In this document: piece by piece, positions 61,788 to 64,000 of the stretch
How the letters are laid out: each line of letters starts with the position of its first letter
Position numbering within the stretch: the first letter of the stretch is position 1
Source of the DNA: Candolleomyces eurysporus
Lineage: Eukaryota > Basidiomycota > Agaricomycetes > Agaricales > Psathyrellaceae
Length of the DNA: 64,000 nucleotides
Direction of reading: 5' to 3'
NCBI GenBank assembly: GCA_027579435.1
Contig: JANBPK010000786.1
Coordinates: 26,115-90,114, forward strand
Notes under the pieces: generated by a model
The model's input: only the letters and a program-made list of their open reading frames with translations
The model's database searches: none
What the model was told of the DNA's origin: nothing
Made by a program: the position numbers and the translations under genes

Positions 61788-64000
61788 TCATTCTGGACGC
61801 CTCACACTCCCGATGCCTCCGCCTCCCCCTTTGCCATGCTCCTGTTCGTCCACATCACCCCAATAGACCCTCCCAGCCCTCTCCCAAGCCATCCACGGCT
61901 CCTGCCCTTGCACAACCCTCGCCTTGACCCACCCAAACACCTTCCTCTCCAGGGCATCCAGCCCAAACTGCGTCTGGATGACCCAATAGCTGAGGAAGTC
62001 GAAGAAATATAGGGAGTCGAGGAACCCGTAGAGGGAGAACAAGCGTGAATCTGTTGGGGTTCCGAACCGGTCGAGGAAGTGGGTTGGCGGGATAGGGATG
62101 GGGATGTAATTCTTCTTCTCCTGGTCCTGTTTTGAACTCGAGCTTGAAGCTGAGGCTTCGGGTTCTTTTGGAGGAGAGGGCGTAGTGGGGATATCCCGCA
62201 CCCTCAACCGCTGTAAGCAACTCGTCCTACAGCTAGTGGGAGAATTGGGGTAGCTGTCCTCCTCGTTCTTCGCAAACACGTTTATAAATAAATGTCTCGA
62301 CGAAACCTTGAACCAACCCTCCGTATCACACCCCAGTAGTAACGCGTATTCCGCTGAAGGGCAGAACAAGAGCGTAGTGAAGAGTTTAGGGGAAAGGTAC
62401 CCTATACGAAGATGTGCGCTTTCTTGCCAACTCGCATTGCCAAAGGTGGGTGTAGAGGAGGATGATAACGAAGTCGAGGACGACGAAGCAGACAACGGTG
62501 GCCTTGGTGTCCCCGGCGAAGGTGTCATCGGTAACGAAGGTGCATTAGACTGCCCATTCCGACTCCACAGCCATTCCACGTCGTCGCTGCCGCTGTCGTC
62601 TTCTCGACTTCCTTCTTTATAATGGCCGGTGGGGGTGGTCGTCGACCGGGTTCGCATAATCTCAGGGACGAATCTCCGAACTTTCATAGCCGGGTTGGCG
62701 GGTACCAACGTCACTTTAATCCCAACCTCATCCACCCTCTTCTGCAGAAACTTCTCCACCTTCCAACGCGCGTATCTCTCCAGCAGTCCTTCTGCCTGCC
62801 ACTTCACCCCTCCGCCTCCTACACCTGTTACAGGTGAAGGATCTTCTGTAAGCCCGCTAACAGAAGCGGGGCTATTTCCGCCTGTCGAGGCGCGAACGGA
62901 ATCCCGGTTCCCTCCCCGTCGCCATAAAGACGTCCACTTCATCTCGGGCCTCAGATAAACGTCCAGCCTCGGTTTGCCATAATGCAGTATGAACGCTTGG
63001 TAGTCAATCCTCGCCGTTGTCAACAATAGGTCAAAAGGCATCTTCATAAGCGACTTGAGCAGTGGTAGTACAGAGCCATTGAGAGGTATCGATTCAGTGG
63101 GGCGGAGAATCGCTGTGAGCTTTAGCTCGCCGCGGAGGTCTGCGTTGGGAGTAGGGAAGTAGGAATTTTGGGTTTCAGGATCAGGAGAAGGGGGGTTGGG
63201 AGAGGGATGATTGGGAGATGAAGGTGCACGGTCTGTATAGAGCTGTACGCGGACAGTTGGTTTAGGTGGTTCGGCAGGTTCGGAGCAAAGGGTAGGAGTA
63301 GGTGGATGGGAGGGCCGTTTGACGCCAACGGTGTAGTACCCCGACCTATCGTTGAACGGGGAGACATGGAATTGGCGGGGAAACGTCCATTGGTGGTCAT
63401 ACCTAGATAAATGCGTGGATCAGTCTCGTGTTTGCATGAATGAACGTGGAAGTGAACGTACCCCCGACCGCGCAGCTCCTCCCTGTCTTCCTCTTCGCCC
63501 ACTCTGAGAACGTGTACATGGCTCTCGCCGAAGGTATTGTGGATCTCCAACACCACGAACGTGAACACGCTCTCCTCTCCCCCCTCTCTTCGACCTTCCG
63601 GGGGTGAATACACGAAATACACGGTGAGCGGGTTGATGCCCTCCCAGCCCACAAAGCTCGGCATAGTCAACATCCACGCATCCTCAACAACAATCCTTTC
63701 CTCCGCTTCCTTTTCCTTCTTCCCATCCTCCGGCCCTCGTGATCCCCGCCAATCCCTGTCCCGACGCAACACCTCCTCCAACCTCTCGATAATCGTCCCC
63801 TTCTCGCCCTCCTTCCCACTACTCAGGTATCCTCGAGGCGAGATAGCGGTTAACCGCCTCTTCGAGCCGCCATACCCAAACGCCCAGGCCCAGTAGCTCT
63901 TGGTGGTGAGCCCGAGATTCAGAGCGTGCTCTTCGAGGGCGCGGAGCGAGACGAGCATGAACAACGCCGGGTATGTAAATGCATGTTTGGACTCGACGGG
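61788..64000 (-). CDS. DUF1365-family protein (5' end outside window)
   Basis: Exons 63462 to beyond 64000, and 61788-63402, with a 59-base intron. The visible start PVESKHAFTYPALFMLVSLR matches the family opening (R/H-x-x-P-x-x-H-x-F-x-Y). It is followed by FGYGGSKRRLTAISPRGYL, NPLTVYFVYSP, VVLEIHNTFGESHVHVL, and across the intron YDHQWTFPRQFHVSPFNDRS, which is the HVSPF signature. MPFDLLLTTARIDYQAFILH follows. In bacteria DUF1365 genes often neighbour cyclopropane-fatty-acid synthase and amine oxidase genes; the biochemical role is unresolved. The fungal protein has long Ser/Pro/Glu insertions (about 62430-62900 and 62110-62220) between the conserved blocks. No N or frame break affects it. 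Confidence 0.88.

Overview
The window reads as nuclear DNA of a filamentous basidiomycete, most likely an agaricomycete. The evidence is short (about 50-65 base) GT-AG introns in nearly every gene, very small exons, an F-box/zinc-cysteine protein family and an orphan protein ending CLGGF of the kind I know from agaricomycetes, and housekeeping genes with fungal signatures. Isolated N calls are scattered through the sequence. Several frame breaks in otherwise good genes sit on Ns or homopolymers, so some are consensus errors rather than mutations.

Layout. 1-228: 3' end of a glyceraldehyde-3-phosphate dehydrogenase gene (+). 1214-2829: NAD malate dehydrogenase (-), ten exons including exons of 8 and 16 bases. 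2830-13985: a gene-poor stretch in which I recognise nothing. 13986-14728: conserved agaricomycete protein of unknown function (-). 14729-33090: mostly gene-poor, with a possible copia integrase remnant near 18.3 kb, damaged coding sequence with a 93-base in-frame tandem repeat at 29.8-31.0 kb, and a candidate three-exon orphan gene at 30965-31839.

From 33 kb on the window is gene-dense: an amino acid/GABA-type permease (33091-35750, -), the mitochondrial dynamin Mgm1 (37917-40962, -), a large coiled-coil protein (42565-46632, -), a rhodanese-plus-dual-specificity phosphatase (47902-50624, +), a small membrane protein with an 8-base exon (51297-51988, -), a cytochrome P450 (52591-54874, -), two head-to-tail F-box gene copies (55715-58255 broken, 58614-61229 apparently intact, both -), and a DUF1365-family protein running off the right edge (61788-64000, -).

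The genes do not form a pathway. GAPDH and malate dehydrogenase are central carbon enzymes, Mgm1 fuses the inner mitochondrial membrane, and the permease, P450 and F-box genes are typical lineage-variable families. The structural points of most interest are the extreme microexons, a 1.2 kb direct repeat that brackets mgm1 and carries the 3' end of the neighbouring coiled-coil gene, and the tandem F-box duplication in which one copy has decayed.
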